A stretch of 6,076 nucleotides of DNA, taken from assembly GCA_045577695.1 (NCBI GenBank), contig JAZNIW010000059.1, positions 1 through 6,076 of the forward strand, given 5' to 3'. Below the pieces are notes generated by a model that ran no database searches, was not told where the DNA came from, and saw only the letters and a program-made list of their open reading frames with translations. The position numbers and the translations under genes are program-made. This document shows positions 1 to 6,012 of the stretch, in pieces. Each line of letters starts with the position of its first letter. Position 1 is the first letter of the stretch. The stretch is from UMGS1279 sp045577695. GTDB lineage: Bacteria > Bacillota > Clostridia > Oscillospirales > Acutalibacteraceae.

Positions 1-1875
1 ATAATCACCATATCCGGTTGAAGAATTATGACTTACAGCAATATAGTATCGTTTCATAGCTTCAAAGTGTGCTGTAATTTTAAAGTTGCCGTTACCGTTA
101 CTATTATTATCAGAATCAAGCAAACCGCCAGATGCACAGTATAATTGACCGTAGGTATTGGTATCACCCTCGGTGTAAATTTCCATTACACAGTTTCGTG
201 CAGGAACAAAGGTATAAAAATCCACATCACCATAGCTGTGAAGATAACCATTTACGGATTTATCTTGATAGTACACACCCACAATCTCTGTGGCGTTGTC
301 CATCGAGTTACCGTGATCGTCTCTACCATAATCTACTTTAAAGCTAAAGCTTCCGGTATTGCTACCAAATGCCCTTACTTTTACATAATATGTTTCTCCA
401 TATTCTAATTGGTGAGTAATTTTAAAATTCAAATTATTTCCGCCATCGTCATCATAGTCCATTTGATTTCCGTAGGCATCATATAAGTAACCCTGCGTGT
501 CTAAAGAACCTTGCGTTTGAATTCCGTACCAGCCCTTACTGCCATTAGGATGCGCTTGCGAAGCAATTGTGGTAAATTTATACCAAACCTCACCACCCGG
601 ACAACTAATACAACCATCCATCCAGTTCACCAATGGTGCGTTGATTGCTGACGCCATATCATTCGAAGAACATCCGTCATCACCATCATCCCCAACACAA
701 AGCACTGATATTTCCTCATTCAAAGTTCTTGCGTTAGGTTCTGTAACATTCGAAACAATATCGTCCTTTTCATTAATTAGTATACCATTTTCATTCGTTA
801 ATGTCAATGTTTCAGCCGTATCCACACCTGCAGTAAGCGACATCTCAGTTTTAATATCTGCAATAATGTCTAATGATGTTTTTTCCACATTTACACACCA
901 ATTTTTCAAAATTGTTCCCGCAACAAAAGTGGTTGCACCAGAAGTTCCAATTACATTAACTGCATTACCGTTAATATCCTTCGTACTCTGTGAACCGTTG
1001 GCAAAACAATCTACATTTTCTCCACCGTTAGAATAATTAGCAATCGTATCACCATTCTTTGCACCGACGGATAGTACATTATCAAATGCAGCAGGATACA
1101 TAATTCGGTTTTCGTCCTCAAATCCACCATCATTACCAGCGGCTGCAACCATAACAATTCCGCAATTCGATGCACGGTTAATCATATTCTCTAAAAAAGC
1201 AGATTTATGATAATCACCAAAACTCATACATACAATTTTAATCCCGTTATTAATTGCCCAATCAAGTGCCTGCATAATAGTAGATGTTTTTGCAAATCCT
1301 CTGTGGTCGGCAATAACAACAGAATAAATGCTCGGTGATGCAACTTTATTTTCCATGTTTGCAACAACAGCGGAAATAATTCCTGCCATTTGTGTGCCGT
1401 GACCGTTTTCATCTGTCGAAACATCATTAATAAAGTTGACAGAACCATCAACTGAAACATTTGTTACACCGGTATCAAAGACGGCTAGTTTCACCTCCTT
1501 TTTATTGTTAAGTTGGGGATTTACACCTGCCAGATAAGAGGAATATTCGCTTTCACTCACACCGTTGATAAGGCACTTATAATCATAGTCCTTTTCCACC
1601 TTTTCAACACCAACAAGTGTTTTAATAGCTTTAAGCTGCGCCATACTCATAGACACCGCTATACAGTTTGCAAAATCCAATTGCTTTATTTCATCACAGC
1701 CTAATTTTTCAAGTTCGGTTATGATATTTTCTTTTTCGTTAACGTCATACCCAATAATAAAAGGATATTTTTCTACATCCAAAGAAATTTTAGCAATCTC
1801 ATCTGCATTTTCAATTTTTTCTGTTTCCGGTGCAAGATAAATTTCCTGCTCTGCACCAATTTTAATTTCGTCCAT
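1..1875 (-). CDS. S8 subtilisin-family serine protease with C-terminal PPC-like domains (partial, 3' end outside window)
   Basis: The frame is open for 625 codons from an ATG at 1875 to the window edge, so the C-terminus is missing. The catalytic triad is complete: Asp134 in AVFDTGV, His159 in NGHGTQMAG and Ser312 in GTSGATTFVAG, with oxyanion Asn248 in AAAGND. Residues about 38-97 resemble an I9 inhibitor prodomain, ending GVEKVEKDYDY. About 127-325 is the compact protease domain (Asp to Ser 178 residues). About 400-515 looks like a PPC domain (VWYKFT, DTQGYLYD, YDDDGG, YYVKVRAFGS). A second, starting DDHGNSMDNAT, runs about 519-625 and is cut by the edge. No signal peptide or N-terminal membrane segment is visible, and there are 13 cysteines, both unusual for a secreted subtilase. 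AAAGGAG lies 10 bases before the ATG, and a stop at 1912-1914 closes the frame upstream with no better start. GC is roughly mid-30s percent in sampled stretches, below its neighbours. Family is firm; substrate and export route are unknown. Confidence 0.95.
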   Translation of the reverse strand, partial: MDEIKIGAEQEIYLAPETEKIENADEIAKISLDVEKYPFIIGYDVNEKENIITELEKLGCDEIKQLDFANCIAVSMSMAQLKAIKTLVGVEKVEKDYDYKCLINGVSESEYSSYLAGVNPQLNNKKEVKLAVFDTGVTNVSVDGSVNFINDVSTDENGHGTQMAGIISAVVANMENKVASPSIYSVVIADHRGFAKTSTIMQALDWAINNGIKIVCMSFGDYHKSAFLENMINRASNCGIVMVAAAGNDGGFEDENRIMYPAAFDNVLSVGAKNGDTIANYSNGGENVDCFANGSQSTKDINGNAVNVIGTSGATTFVAGTILKNWCVNVEKTSLDIIADIKTEMSLTAGVDTAETLTLTNENGILINEKDDIVSNVTEPNARTLNEEISVLCVGDDGDDGCSSNDMASAINAPLVNWMDGCISCPGGEVWYKFTTIASQAHPNGSKGWYGIQTQGSLDTQGYLYDAYGNQMDYDDDGGNNLNFKITHQLEYGETYYVKVRAFGSNTGSFSFKVDYGRDDHGNSMDNATEIVGVYYQDKSVNGYLHSYGDVDFYTFVPARNCVMEIYTEGDTNTYGQLYCASGGLLDSDNNSNGNGNFKITAHFEAMKRYYIAVSHNSSTGYGDY

Positions 1876-1905
1876 ATTTGTAGGACTCCTTTCATTAAAT
1901 ATTTT

Positions 1906-1977
1906 GGTCGTTCAACGACCTACTTTGCAGCTGCAAGTACAGTATAAAATCCAACCCTGACAACGAGTGTCAGGGTT
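1906..1977 (-). promoter_or_regulatory. Protease gene leader with three perfect dyads and a possible -10 box
   Basis: Three perfect inverted repeats lie within 72 bases upstream of the protease start. The first is at 1953-1977, with 10-bp arms (AACCCTGACA and TGTCAGGGTT) around ACGAG. The second is the 12-bp palindrome TTGCAGCTGCAA at 1925-1936. The third is GGTCGTTCAACGACC at 1906-1920. A minus-strand TATACT (1941-1946) could be a -10 box, but no good -35 sits 17 bases before it; that position falls inside the 1953-1977 dyad. This fits a promoter whose -35 region is covered by a regulator site, with the central palindrome near the transcription start. The assignment is inference: the dyads are certain, their role is not. 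The 1953-1977 dyad could also act as an RNA hairpin, but neither strand has a T-run directly after it. Confidence 0.45.
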
Positions 1978-2005
1978 AAAAATATTTTTAAGAATTTTTT
2001 ATAAT

Positions 2006-2044
2006 AAAAAATGACCTAAACTCGCATTACACGAATTTAGGTCA
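2006..2044 (-). terminator. Intrinsic terminator downstream of the uvrB fragment
   Basis: Read on the minus strand, two 13-base arms (2032-2044 and 2012-2024) pair at 12 of 13 positions, with one C/A mismatch, around a 7-base loop. The stem is followed at once by six T residues (2011-2006), then ATTAT. This is the classic form of a Rho-independent terminator. It would end transcription coming through the uvrB fragment before the protease gene, so the protease needs its own promoter. Confidence 0.75.
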
Positions 2045-2054
2045 CAAATTTATT
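2026..2054. repeat. 29-bp direct repeat, copy 1 (overlaps terminator)
   Basis: This 29-base segment is identical to positions 2508-2536. It contains the right arm of the terminator hairpin (GAATTTAGGTCA core) plus AT-rich flank. Beyond the exact match, the right flanks of the two copies stay loosely similar for about 20 further bases (TATAG..GTTGT patterns), suggesting an older, longer duplication. The two copies bracket the uvrB fragment. Confidence 0.85.
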
Positions 2055-2142
2055 TGGTTTATATAGTGTTGTTACGTGTTATCCTGTGCTAAAAAGTCCC
2101 TAGAAACGGTATTCTGTATCGGTTTTTAGTGAAAATCTTGTG

Positions 2143-2418
2143 TTAGGATACAAAATATTCCACCGCATTCTCAGGGAAAAATTCGCGAAACTCACTACAG
2201 AGTTGTGCGGCGAGGGTTTTGTTGTGAGCGAGAACGAGAGTCGGCTTGTTTACATTCGCGATAATATTCGCCATAGTGAAGGTTTTGCCCGAGCCGGTAA
2301 CACCAAGCAAAACCTGCTCTTTTAAGCCATTTTTGATGCCTTCGGTCAGTTTTTCAATAGCTTGTGGTTGGTCTCCGGTTGGCTTGTAATTTGAATGTAA
2401 AATGAACTTATCCGGCAC
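2143..2418 (-). pseudogene. uvrB: 5' fragment of uvrB (excinuclease ABC subunit B), truncated after codon 91
   Basis: UvrB is the helicase-like damage-verification subunit of the UvrABC nucleotide excision repair nuclease, normally around 660 residues. Here only 91 residues remain. They match the family start closely: YKPTGDQPQAIEKL (11-24), Walker A GVTGSGKT (39-46), motif Ia PTLVLAHNKTLAAQL (59-73) and FPENAVEYFVS (81-91). Intact UvrB continues after this point with YYDYYQPEAY; here the next codon is TAA and no later UvrB sequence is recognisable. The beta-hairpin, all later helicase motifs and the UvrA/UvrC-binding regions are absent, so the product cannot work as UvrB. The start is GTG at 2418 with AGGAG seven bases upstream, so the initiation region is still intact. 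The residues present show little decay, implying a recent break. A full uvrB elsewhere, or the missing part beyond position 1, would both fit. Confidence 0.9.
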
Positions 2419-2507
2419 GTTCTCACTCCTCTCCTCTTTGATTATTTTCTGCCTTTTTCTTGTCTTAAATTCACTTGGATTTCCCTCGAAAAGTTGGCGA
2501 ATAGTAA

Positions 2508-2536
2508 ATTACACGAATTTAGGTCACAAATTTATT
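2508..2536. repeat. 29-bp direct repeat, copy 2 (upstream of uvrB fragment)
   Basis: This is an exact match to 2026-2054 in the same orientation, 482 bases apart. Unlike copy 1, its left side lacks the partner arm TGACCTAAA, so it cannot form the terminator hairpin and is only half of that structure. It lies about 90 bases upstream of the uvrB GTG. The pair could be the scar of a local duplication, or substrates for recombination deleting the uvrB fragment. Confidence 0.85.
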
Positions 2537-2705
2537 GGATTCCTATAGGTTGTCCTGTTGTGTTCATATTAAACGGTCCTAAAGCAAAACACAAGACACA
2601 CATTTCCCCTTATCATCTAGCTGACGATAGACAAACTCACATATAAAAAGCGACCATTTAAACTTATACCTTTGCCGTAATCTTCCTCCGGGGTGCAAAA
2701 GCGCA

Positions 2706-2741
2706 CCAATGCAACCGAAAACGAGAGAGGTTTTTCATTGG
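2706..2741 (-). terminator. Possible terminator-like hairpin after the SGNH hydrolase gene
   Basis: CCAATG (2706-2711) pairs with CATTGG (2736-2741), and AACC (2713-2716) pairs with GGTT (2729-2732), giving 10 base pairs interrupted by a 1x3 internal loop. It starts 23 bases past the stop codon of the minus-strand hydrolase gene, where a terminator would be expected. No T-run follows on the minus strand, so this may be only a 3' stabilising structure. Confidence 0.3.
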
Positions 2742-2763
2742 CTTAACGCGGTTTATATCGAAA

Positions 2764-3438
2764 TTACAGCGCCTCCAAAAACGCGCCAATTCGCTTGGCC
2801 AAAACAGCGTGTCCTAAATCATTAAAATGCAGACCGTCAACCGTGTAGGTTTCGCGGTCCGCTTGGCAGTTCGGGTTAATACCAAGGGTTTCAAACAGGT
2901 TGAGTACAGGAATGCCATATTCCTTTCCTTTTTGCTCTATCACCCGAACATACCATTCTAAAGGTTTGGCATCCGCCTTTTTGTTCGGGCGGGGAGACGG
3001 TTTTTCATCCACAAGATCTTCAAAACAGCAATGAGCCGGTGTTAAAAAAACCACTTGTGCCGTTGGATGGCATTCTTTTAAATTCCGCATTAAAAAATCC
3101 ACACCGCCGCAGAAAGTAGCAGGTGTTGTATCCTGCAGTGTGCCAACGGGGGCATCGCCGTGAATATAATCGTTTACGCCGCCGTAAACCACCACAATAT
3201 CCGCTGATTTTTCCAAATCGCAACTGCGGCCGGCAAAGCACAAATCGTACCTTGGCTTTTCACTCGGAAAATTTTGATGTGCCAAACGCGTACCGCTAAT
3301 GCCGTAATTGTAAACCATTTTCAGTTGGTATTCTTTTTTCAAGCGATTATCATAACGGTTATTCTCCCGGTCCTCCACACCAACCCCTTCGGTAATACTG
3401 TCACCCAAAAAACAAACCACTTTATTTTGTAAATGCAT
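2764..3438 (-). CDS. SGNH/GDSL-family hydrolase
   Basis: This is a 224-residue single-domain esterase/lipase-like hydrolase. The four family blocks are present: nucleophile Ser14 in FLGDSITEG, Gly46 in NYGISGT, Asn89 in VYGGVNDY, and the Asp201/His204 pair in DGLHFNDLGH. The family removes acyl or acetyl groups from lipids, sugars or polysaccharides; the substrate cannot be told from sequence. No signal peptide or membrane segment is visible, so the enzyme is probably cytoplasmic. The frame extends to an ATG at 3483, but I prefer the ATG at 3438. It puts the SGNH core at the N-terminus as usual, has GAGG eight bases upstream, and leaves 13 bases after the stop of the preceding gene instead of an overlap. 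It is the second gene of an operon with the MgtC-family gene, sharing the promoter at 4188-4216. Confidence 0.93.
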   Translation of the reverse strand: MHLQNKVVCFLGDSITEGVGVEDRENNRYDNRLKKEYQLKMVYNYGISGTRLAHQNFPSEKPRYDLCFAGRSCDLEKSADIVVVYGGVNDYIHGDAPVGTLQDTTPATFCGGVDFLMRNLKECHPTAQVVFLTPAHCCFEDLVDEKPSPRPNKKADAKPLEWYVRVIEQKGKEYGIPVLNLFETLGINPNCQADRETYTVDGLHFNDLGHAVLAKRIGAFLEAL

Positions 3439-3451
3439 TCTTATAACCTCG

Positions 3452-4150
3452 TTAGACGCCGGCGTCATTGACAAACAGAACAACGGCTTTCTTGTTTACT
3501 ACCGCTTGACAAAAAGCGTCATATTCTTGTTTATTATACAACGATGCCGTAATACCGGCGTGATTGGTCATACCGCTTTTAGCCGGAACAATATCGTACG
3601 AAAGGCCGGAATTTCCGATATTTTGCAACAAACGGATTATCTCATTAGCCGCCGACAAATCATCCAGTTCCAAATAAAAATTGTAAGTACCCCGTCTTTG
3701 GCGCTCAAATTTTCCAAGTAGAGCCACACAAAAGAAACAAAGCACCGTGGCAAAAAAGGCCGCCCCATAAAAACCGTACCCCAAAGCCAAACCTATAACC
3801 GCCGTTGTCCACATACCGGCCGCGGTGGTAAGACCGGTAATAACCGAGCTGTTGCGCACCATAATGGTGCCGGCACCCAGAAAACCGATACCCGAAATGA
3901 CTTGTGCGGAAAGACGTGCCACATCGCCATTATAGCCCAGTTCATTATTCAAAAACAAACCGGTAAGCGCCGTTAAGGTGGCACCAACACAAACAACAAT
4001 ATGAGTACGAAGACCGGCCGCACGACCGAAACGGCCACGCTCTACCCCGATGATACCACCCATAACTGCGGCAAGCGTCAGCCGAATGAAGGCGGAAAAA
4101 ATATTATATTCCACAAAAAATTCGTTTATAATGTTGAAAAGAACCTGCAT
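3452..4150 (-). CDS. MgtC/SapB-family inner membrane protein
   Basis: This 232-residue integral membrane protein carries the MgtC/SapB signatures: GGIIGVERGRFGRAAGLRTH (31-50), VISGIGFLGAGTIM (84-97) and VITGLTTAAGMWTTAVIGLA (103-122). About five hydrophobic segments occupy residues 17-147. A soluble C-terminal part (about 155-230) fits the ACT-like domain seen in longer members. Known relatives are linked to survival in low magnesium, acid tolerance and, in Salmonella, control of the F-type ATP synthase; most Clostridia homologs are uncharacterised. The frame is open to an ATG at 4216, but that codon lies inside the promoter. The ATG at 4150 is preferred, with GGAG nine bases upstream and the first helix close behind. 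It is first in the operon with the SGNH hydrolase. No riboswitch-like structure is evident in the short leader. Confidence 0.93.
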   Translation of the reverse strand: MQVLFNIINEFFVEYNIFSAFIRLTLAAVMGGIIGVERGRFGRAAGLRTHIVVCVGATLTALTGLFLNNELGYNGDVARLSAQVISGIGFLGAGTIMVRNSSVITGLTTAAGMWTTAVIGLALGYGFYGAAFFATVLCFFCVALLGKFERQRRGTYNFYLELDDLSAANEIIRLLQNIGNSGLSYDIVPAKSGMTNHAGITASLYNKQEYDAFCQAVVNKKAVVLFVNDAGV

Positions 4151-4187
4151 ATTTCCACACTCCATAACTTCTTTTTTTATCAAAAAC

Positions 4188-4216
4188 ATTATACTATACC
4201 ATCCCAAAAAAAGCAA
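4188..4216 (-). promoter_or_regulatory. Promoter of the MgtC-family/SGNH hydrolase operon
   Basis: On the minus strand, TTGCTT (4211-4216) and a perfect TATAAT (4188-4193) are separated by exactly 17 bases. The -10 box lies 37 bases before the preferred MgtC-family start, leaving a leader of roughly 30 bases. This spacing rules out the longer reading frame beginning at 4216 for transcripts from this promoter. Confidence 0.8.
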
Positions 4217-4516
4217 CCAATTAGTGGGTGTTATTGTTGTTGCGGATTTTCATACTTTTTTCGTTCCCTTAAAATGATTGTGTCAACTCCGTTTCGACGA
4301 CGAATGCGGTGCATAAAGGAAGCGATGGAATAAGGCACGAAAATAAAGCCCTGTTTTTAAACATATGCGGCGACTTGTTGGAGAATGCACTTTTTTCAAC
4401 CTTATTGGTTTTTCTCGCCATAAATCCGCCGCCGAAGCCTATGAAAACACCGAACCGTCCACTGTAAAAAATACTAAACAAAACGTCTGAAAACAAATAG
4501 TTTGCTTACACTAGCT
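4217..4516. other. Intergenic region between the MgtC-family operon and the PAP2 gene
   Basis: Apart from a doubtful short reading frame at 4269-4421, I see no gene, RNA or mobile element in these 300 bases. No clear terminator follows the PAP2 stop codon on the minus strand: only a 4-bp CAAA/TTTG stem is visible near 4499, without a T-run. PAP2 transcription may therefore run some way towards the MgtC-family promoter. Confidence 0.5.
4269..4421 (-). CDS. Doubtful 50-residue reading frame
   Basis: The peptide would begin MARKTNKVEKSAFSNKS and end FVVETELTQSF. An in-frame ATG at 4496 would lengthen it to 75 residues. Only a weak GGCGG precedes the 4421 ATG, no domain is recognised, and the middle (ALFSCLIPSLPLCTAFV) is merely hydrophobic. 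Its only support is position: it sits in the gap between PAP2 and MgtC-family genes, on the same strand as both. It may be chance. Confidence 0.15.
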   Translation of the reverse strand: MARKTNKVEKSAFSNKSPHMFKNRALFSCLIPSLPLCTAFVVETELTQSF

Positions 4517-5434
4517 TTATTTGCGACCCAAATGCGAAAAGAAAGAAAAAGTAAGAGGCCAAATACAACCGGCAACCAGTGCGATGAGAAAATAGCGGAT
4601 TCCGTCGGCCGCCCATTCGTTGCCGATCCAAATATAAAGTGGCTGCTTTAAAAAGGTTTTAATCAACAGAATAGGAATAAGACCCAAGAGTAACTTTAAC
4701 CCTTGCGCCCACCAAGCCGCTTTGGTTTCAAAGCGAATCAAACGATGGTCGATTTCAAACGAAAGATACAGCCCCACCATACACCCAAACATTTTCCAAC
4801 CTGTTTCGCGGCCGTGAGCCAAATTTACCATATCCACCTCGGCGGGAAAGGAGAAGAAATGCGCAAAAATAAGATATAAACCGGAAAAAAGAATCATCCC
4901 AAAAAACAACCAACGTATGCGAAGCGGCGACTCCCATGCTTGATGAATCAGCGGATACAACCCAAACACCAACGCGAGCGAGAGCAACACCGAAACACCG
5001 ACATCCAATGGCGTATGTACCCCCAAATATAAGCGAGAAAAGCAGACCAATACCGCTAACACAATGCTAACTACACGCAGAATTTTTGCTTTATTCCAAC
5101 GCGCAAGACCACCAAAAATGCCAACAGCCGACTGCGTGTGCCCACTGGGGAAAGAATATCCGGTCGCCTCGGGTTTGGCAGCGGCCACCACAGTAAAATT
5201 TGGATCTTTCACCCACGGGCGAGGAACACGAAACCACAATTTCAAAAATTGATTCAACACCGTTCCGATAAGACCGATTGAAAGTAAATAATACCCCTGT
5301 TTCTTTGATATGCACCAATAAAACAACAAACCGATGAAAATGAAAAAAGTCTCCTCCCCCAAATGGGTAACCAAACTAAAAAATCGGTCAAAAAAAGGGG
5401 TACGAACGCTTTCCAAATATTGTAAAAATTGCAT
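4517..5434 (-). CDS. PAP2-family membrane phosphatase
   Basis: This 305-residue polytopic membrane protein carries all three motifs of the phosphatidic acid phosphatase type 2 superfamily: KLWFRVPRP (K65 to P73), FPSGH (95-99) and SRLYLGVHTPLD (133-144). R72, S97, H99, R134, H140 and D144 form the usual phosphatase site. Members hydrolyse lipid phosphates such as phosphatidate, phosphatidylglycerophosphate or undecaprenyl pyrophosphate, outside the membrane; the substrate here is not determined. Hydrophobic segments occur around 28-41, 47-67, 99-133, 141-160, 172-194 and 217-300. The C-terminal extension beyond the catalytic core (about 165-305) carries further membrane spans, making it longer than minimal PAP2 proteins of around 200 residues. 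The ATG at 5434 follows GAGG by about seven bases. It appears monocistronic, with its own promoter at 5482-5510, divergent from the tRNA unit. Confidence 0.93.
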   Translation of the reverse strand: MQFLQYLESVRTPFFDRFFSLVTHLGEETFFIFIGLLFYWCISKKQGYYLLSIGLIGTVLNQFLKLWFRVPRPWVKDPNFTVVAAAKPEATGYSFPSGHTQSAVGIFGGLARWNKAKILRVVSIVLAVLVCFSRLYLGVHTPLDVGVSVLLSLALVFGLYPLIHQAWESPLRIRWLFFGMILFSGLYLIFAHFFSFPAEVDMVNLAHGRETGWKMFGCMVGLYLSFEIDHRLIRFETKAAWWAQGLKLLLGLIPILLIKTFLKQPLYIWIGNEWAADGIRYFLIALVAGCIWPLTFSFFSHLGRK

Positions 5435-5481
5435 ACAACGCCTCTTTTCTGTACAGCAGATTCACTTATTTTAATACTTAC

Positions 5482-5510
5482 AGTATACGGTTTTGGAGGA
5501 ATACTGTCAA
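5482..5510 (-). promoter_or_regulatory. Promoter of the PAP2 gene
   Basis: On the minus strand, a perfect TTGACA (5505-5510) and TATACT (5482-5487) have a 17-base spacer. The -10 box ends 47 bases before the start codon. An 8-bp palindrome CTGTACAG (5449-5456) lies in the leader. The near-consensus boxes suggest strong constitutive expression by the housekeeping sigma factor. Confidence 0.85.
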
Positions 5511-5608
5511 TAAAAATCTTCTACTTGAGCCGGGTATTGAGGTTTTTTCAACTTTTTTCTTGGATTCTTTAACTAAAAAAATTAATTCTGCTTTTTCACA
5601 GTTTTGTG

Positions 5609-5637
5609 TTGACAAAACGAAGTGCTTATGTTACAAT
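5609..5637 (+). promoter_or_regulatory. Promoter of the tRNA-Ser gene pair
   Basis: A perfect TTGACA (5609-5614) and TACAAT (5632-5637) are separated by 17 bases, and the -10 box lies 17 bases before the first tRNA. It is back to back with the PAP2 promoter, with 98 bases between the two -35 boxes. Confidence 0.85.
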
Positions 5638-5654
5638 ATGTTGGCACGCGTAAT

Positions 5655-5741
5655 GGAGAGATGTCCGAGCGGTTTAAGGAGCTGGTCTTGAAAACCAGTG
5701 ACTCGAAAGAGCCAAGGGTTCGAATCCCTTTCTCTCCGCCA
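5655..5741 (+). tRNA. tRNA-Ser(UGA)
   Basis: The acceptor stem GGAGAGA (5655-5661) pairs with TCTCTCC (5731-5737), followed by G and an encoded CCA (5739-5741). The anticodon loop CTTGAAA gives anticodon TGA (5689-5691), which reads UCN serine codons. The T arm holds GGTTCGAATCC. The long variable arm (CTC-GAAA-GAG) is typical of class II serine tRNAs. All arms pair well, so the gene looks functional. Confidence 0.97.
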
Positions 5742-5798
5742 TTTTTCTCCTAAAATGCCATTTTAAAAAATGTCATATTTCATACTAAGTTACCATTC

Positions 5799-5889
5799 GG
5801 AGTAGTACTCAAGTTGGTGACGAGGCGCCCCTGCTAAGGGCGTAGGTCGGGTAACCGGCGCGAGAGTTCGAGTCTCTCCTACTCCGCCA
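5799..5889 (+). tRNA. tRNA-Ser(GCU)
   Basis: The acceptor stem GGAGTAG (5799-5805) pairs with CTACTCC (5879-5885), followed by G and encoded CCA (5887-5889). Anticodon stem CGCCC/GGGCG (5826-5830, 5838-5842) frames the loop CTGCTAA with anticodon GCT (5833-5835), reading AGU/AGC. The T arm is GAGAGTTCGAGTCTCTC, and the long variable arm is of class II type. It lies 57 bases after tRNA-Ser(UGA) with no terminator between, so the two are probably one transcript. Confidence 0.97.
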
Positions 5890-5891
5890 CG

Positions 5892-5925
5892 ATAAAGGTA
5901 ATCGAAAGGTTACCTTTATTTTTTT
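5892..5925 (+). terminator. Intrinsic terminator of the tRNA-Ser unit
   Basis: ATAAAGGTAA (5892-5901) pairs perfectly over 10 bases with TTACCTTTAT (5910-5919) around an 8-base loop, and seven T residues follow (5919-5925). It starts three bases after the tRNA-Ser(GCU) CCA end. Confidence 0.92.
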
Positions 5926-5934
5926 GTTTTCAGT

Positions 5935-6012
5935 AAAGTAACTCGAACGCGGGCCACGAGGGCGCGGGCATTGACCCCGCCCGCCGCCGGTGGCGGATAA
6001 AGGAAGGGGGAA
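5935..6012. other. GC-rich hairpin-forming region after the tRNA unit
   Basis: By hand count, 45 of 60 bases at 5941-6000 are G or C, against about half or less in most neighbouring genes. Two strong stem-loops lie end to end. GGGCG-C-GGG (5960-5968) pairs with CCCCGCCC (5975-5982), with one bulged C. CCGCC/GGCGG (5984-5996) closes a 3-base loop. No gene or tRNA is recognisable. It could be the leader of a rightward gene or RNA, or the edge of an inserted element. Confidence 0.5.

Larger units (their letters stand above)
2419..2763. other. Intergenic region between the uvrB fragment and the SGNH hydrolase gene
   Basis: I see no gene in these 345 bases. The stretch holds the ribosome binding site of the uvrB fragment (AGGAG at 2426-2430, minus strand), repeat copy 2 (2508-2536), a weak hairpin at 2611-2629 (7-bp arms with one G-T pair), a small hairpin GGTGC/GCACC at 2692-2707 and a larger one at 2706-2741. 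No convincing uvrB promoter and no Bacillus-type LexA box (GAAC-N4-GTTC) could be seen in front of the uvrB start. Confidence 0.6.

Noticed and set aside
132..1036. Plus-strand open frames at 132-341, 145-408 and 569-1036
   Set aside because: They are antisense to the continuous 625-codon protease frame, have no good ribosome binding sites and show no recognisable domains.
1953..1977. Perfect 10-bp hairpin as a transcription terminator
   Set aside because: No T-run follows directly on either strand, and the upstream unit already has a better terminator at 2006-2044. A regulatory dyad is the better reading.
3439..3483. Longer start for the SGNH hydrolase at 3483
   Set aside because: It would overlap the MgtC-family gene and add 15 residues before the family core, while the 3438 ATG has a properly spaced GAGG.
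4151..4216. Longer start for the MgtC-family gene at 4216
   Set aside because: This ATG lies within the -35 to -10 region of the promoter, so it would not be in the transcript. The 4150 ATG has a ribosome binding site.
4001..4333. Plus-strand open frames at 4001-4333 and 4050-4277
   Set aside because: They run antisense through the MgtC-family gene and its promoter, with no domain or ribosome binding site support.
5939..5962. Possible minus-strand tRNA, from the T-loop-like ACTCGAAC at 5941-5948
   Set aside because: The flanking bases do not form a 5-bp T stem, and no acceptor or anticodon arm can be drawn.
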